Source: Prevotellaceae bacterium (GTDB lineage: Bacteria; Bacteroidota; Bacteroidia; Bacteroidales; Bacteroidaceae). From it: a stretch of DNA of 23,952 nt. Of the stretch, positions 23,459-23,952 are shown piece by piece. Position numbers and translations under genes: made by a program. Each line of letters starts with the position of its first letter. Position 1 is the first letter of the stretch. The stretch is taken from positions 1-23,952 of the forward strand of contig JAFLUV010000010.1 of NCBI GenBank assembly GCA_022508635.1, written 5' to 3'. The notes below the pieces were generated by a model. It saw only the letters and a program-made list of their open reading frames with translations, had not been told where the DNA came from and ran no database searches.

Positions 23459-23501
23459 GAAAGCGCGTGTCTCTCTCTAATGTTGAGGGACACGCGCTTT
23501 C
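23459..23501 (+). terminator. Terminator hairpin after ddh
   Basis: A 17-bp stem, GAAAGCGCGTGTCTCTC (23459-23475) with 23485-23501, has one G-U pair and a 9-base loop. It starts 32 bases after the ddh stop. The T-rich part that follows (TTGTTTT at 23506-23512) is short and slightly displaced. Confidence 0.75.
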
Positions 23502-23589
23502 GTCATTGTTTTAAGAAAACCGGTTGCTTTTGCACTATAAAAATGGTTGAGCAATGTGATGGTGTTTGCATTGAAAGATAAAATCTGAA

Positions 23590-23907
23590 ATGGCAATGGT
23601 TATCTTGCTGTCGCTGGCTATCCGTCCGTTAGTCGTTTACAATAGCACCGCAGGTGACGAGGGCAATGTCTGCACAAAGAGTCAGGTGGCAGCGATAAGG
23701 GCGAAAAACTGGTTCGCATACTATTATCCTGACGAGGATGGTGCAGCGGAAATGTACGAGGGCAGCGAGGATAAAGCCAGTGTCATCGGCGGCGTGCAGG
23801 CGGACGGCGTGGGTGCTCCCCTCCATAACCTTTCCGGCCAGCGGGTGACGCAGCCGAAGAGTGGAGAGATCTACGTCAGGAACGGACGTAAGGTGTTGCA
23901 AAAATAA
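23590..23907 (+). pseudogene. C-terminal fragment of a surface leucine-rich-repeat protein (probable remnant)
   Basis: A 105-codon open frame. The middle, GNVCTKSQVAAIRAKNWFAY, resembles the segment after the last repeat in Prevotella surface repeat proteins, and the end, LHNLSGQRVTQPKSGEIYVR followed by NGRKVLQK, is the same type of tail as the M60 protein's. No leucine-rich repeats, long body or clear TAnnTTTG box are present, and an in-frame stop lies at 23572-23574, so I read it as the surviving 3' end of a larger gene. The first 16 residues (MAMVILLSLAIRPLVV) are hydrophobic, so a small secreted protein with an intact tail is an alternative. Confidence 0.55.
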
Positions 23908-23952
23908 GTCGGACGGACGATAGTAAACAGAGGAGTCCATGCGCATTACCTG

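Overview
The window looks like a chromosomal stretch of a Bacteroidales bacterium, most like the Prevotella/Prevotellaceae side of that order. The reasons are: promoters of the Bacteroidetes type (TTG, about 20 bases, TAnnTTTG) in front of many genes; almost no Shine-Dalgarno sequences; a tRNA without an encoded CCA; a NigD-like lipoprotein; an outer-membrane beta-barrel protein with a carboxypeptidase-regulatory N-terminus; BspA-type leucine-rich repeats with a short conserved C-terminal tail; diaminopimelate dehydrogenase; and a two-subunit 2-oxoacid:ferredoxin oxidoreductase. The genus is an inference.

Layout. Bases 1-552 (minus) hold rpsF and the cut-off start of rpsR with their promoter. 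Bases 633-5306 (minus) are one five-gene envelope operon read right to left: a membrane PASTA protein, an RluD-family pseudouridine synthase, D-Ala-D-Ala ligase, a PlsC-like acyltransferase and a NigD-like lipoprotein. It is separated by a clear intrinsic terminator from rpmH (minus), which is divergent from efp (plus). After efp comes a 28-bp perfect inverted repeat and an AT-rich gene-free stretch, then tRNA-Arg(CCU) and korA-korB (plus). korB converges on a large TonB-receptor-like outer-membrane protein (minus, 9811-12651). A DUF3298 lipoprotein (plus) and a C11 clostripain-family lipoprotein protease (minus) converge and overlap by 29 bases. An orphan sensor histidine kinase follows, then the housekeeping cluster yceD-rpmF-fabH-era (plus).

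The last part is the accessory region: an 1117-residue secreted M60-type zinc metallopeptidase whose catalytic part is flanked by two copies of the same BspA-like leucine-rich-repeat module, then diaminopimelate dehydrogenase with its own terminator, then a 105-codon fragment that resembles the C-terminus of a surface leucine-rich-repeat protein and ends in the same kind of tail as the metallopeptidase.

Most of the window is core metabolism, translation and envelope synthesis. I see no CRISPR array, phage, integrase, transposase, defence system or biosynthetic cluster. The most interesting parts are the duplicated-module M60 protease with its neighbouring tail fragment, an altered catalytic motif in the acyltransferase, promoter boxes that sit almost on top of start codons, and a few strong RNA hairpins.
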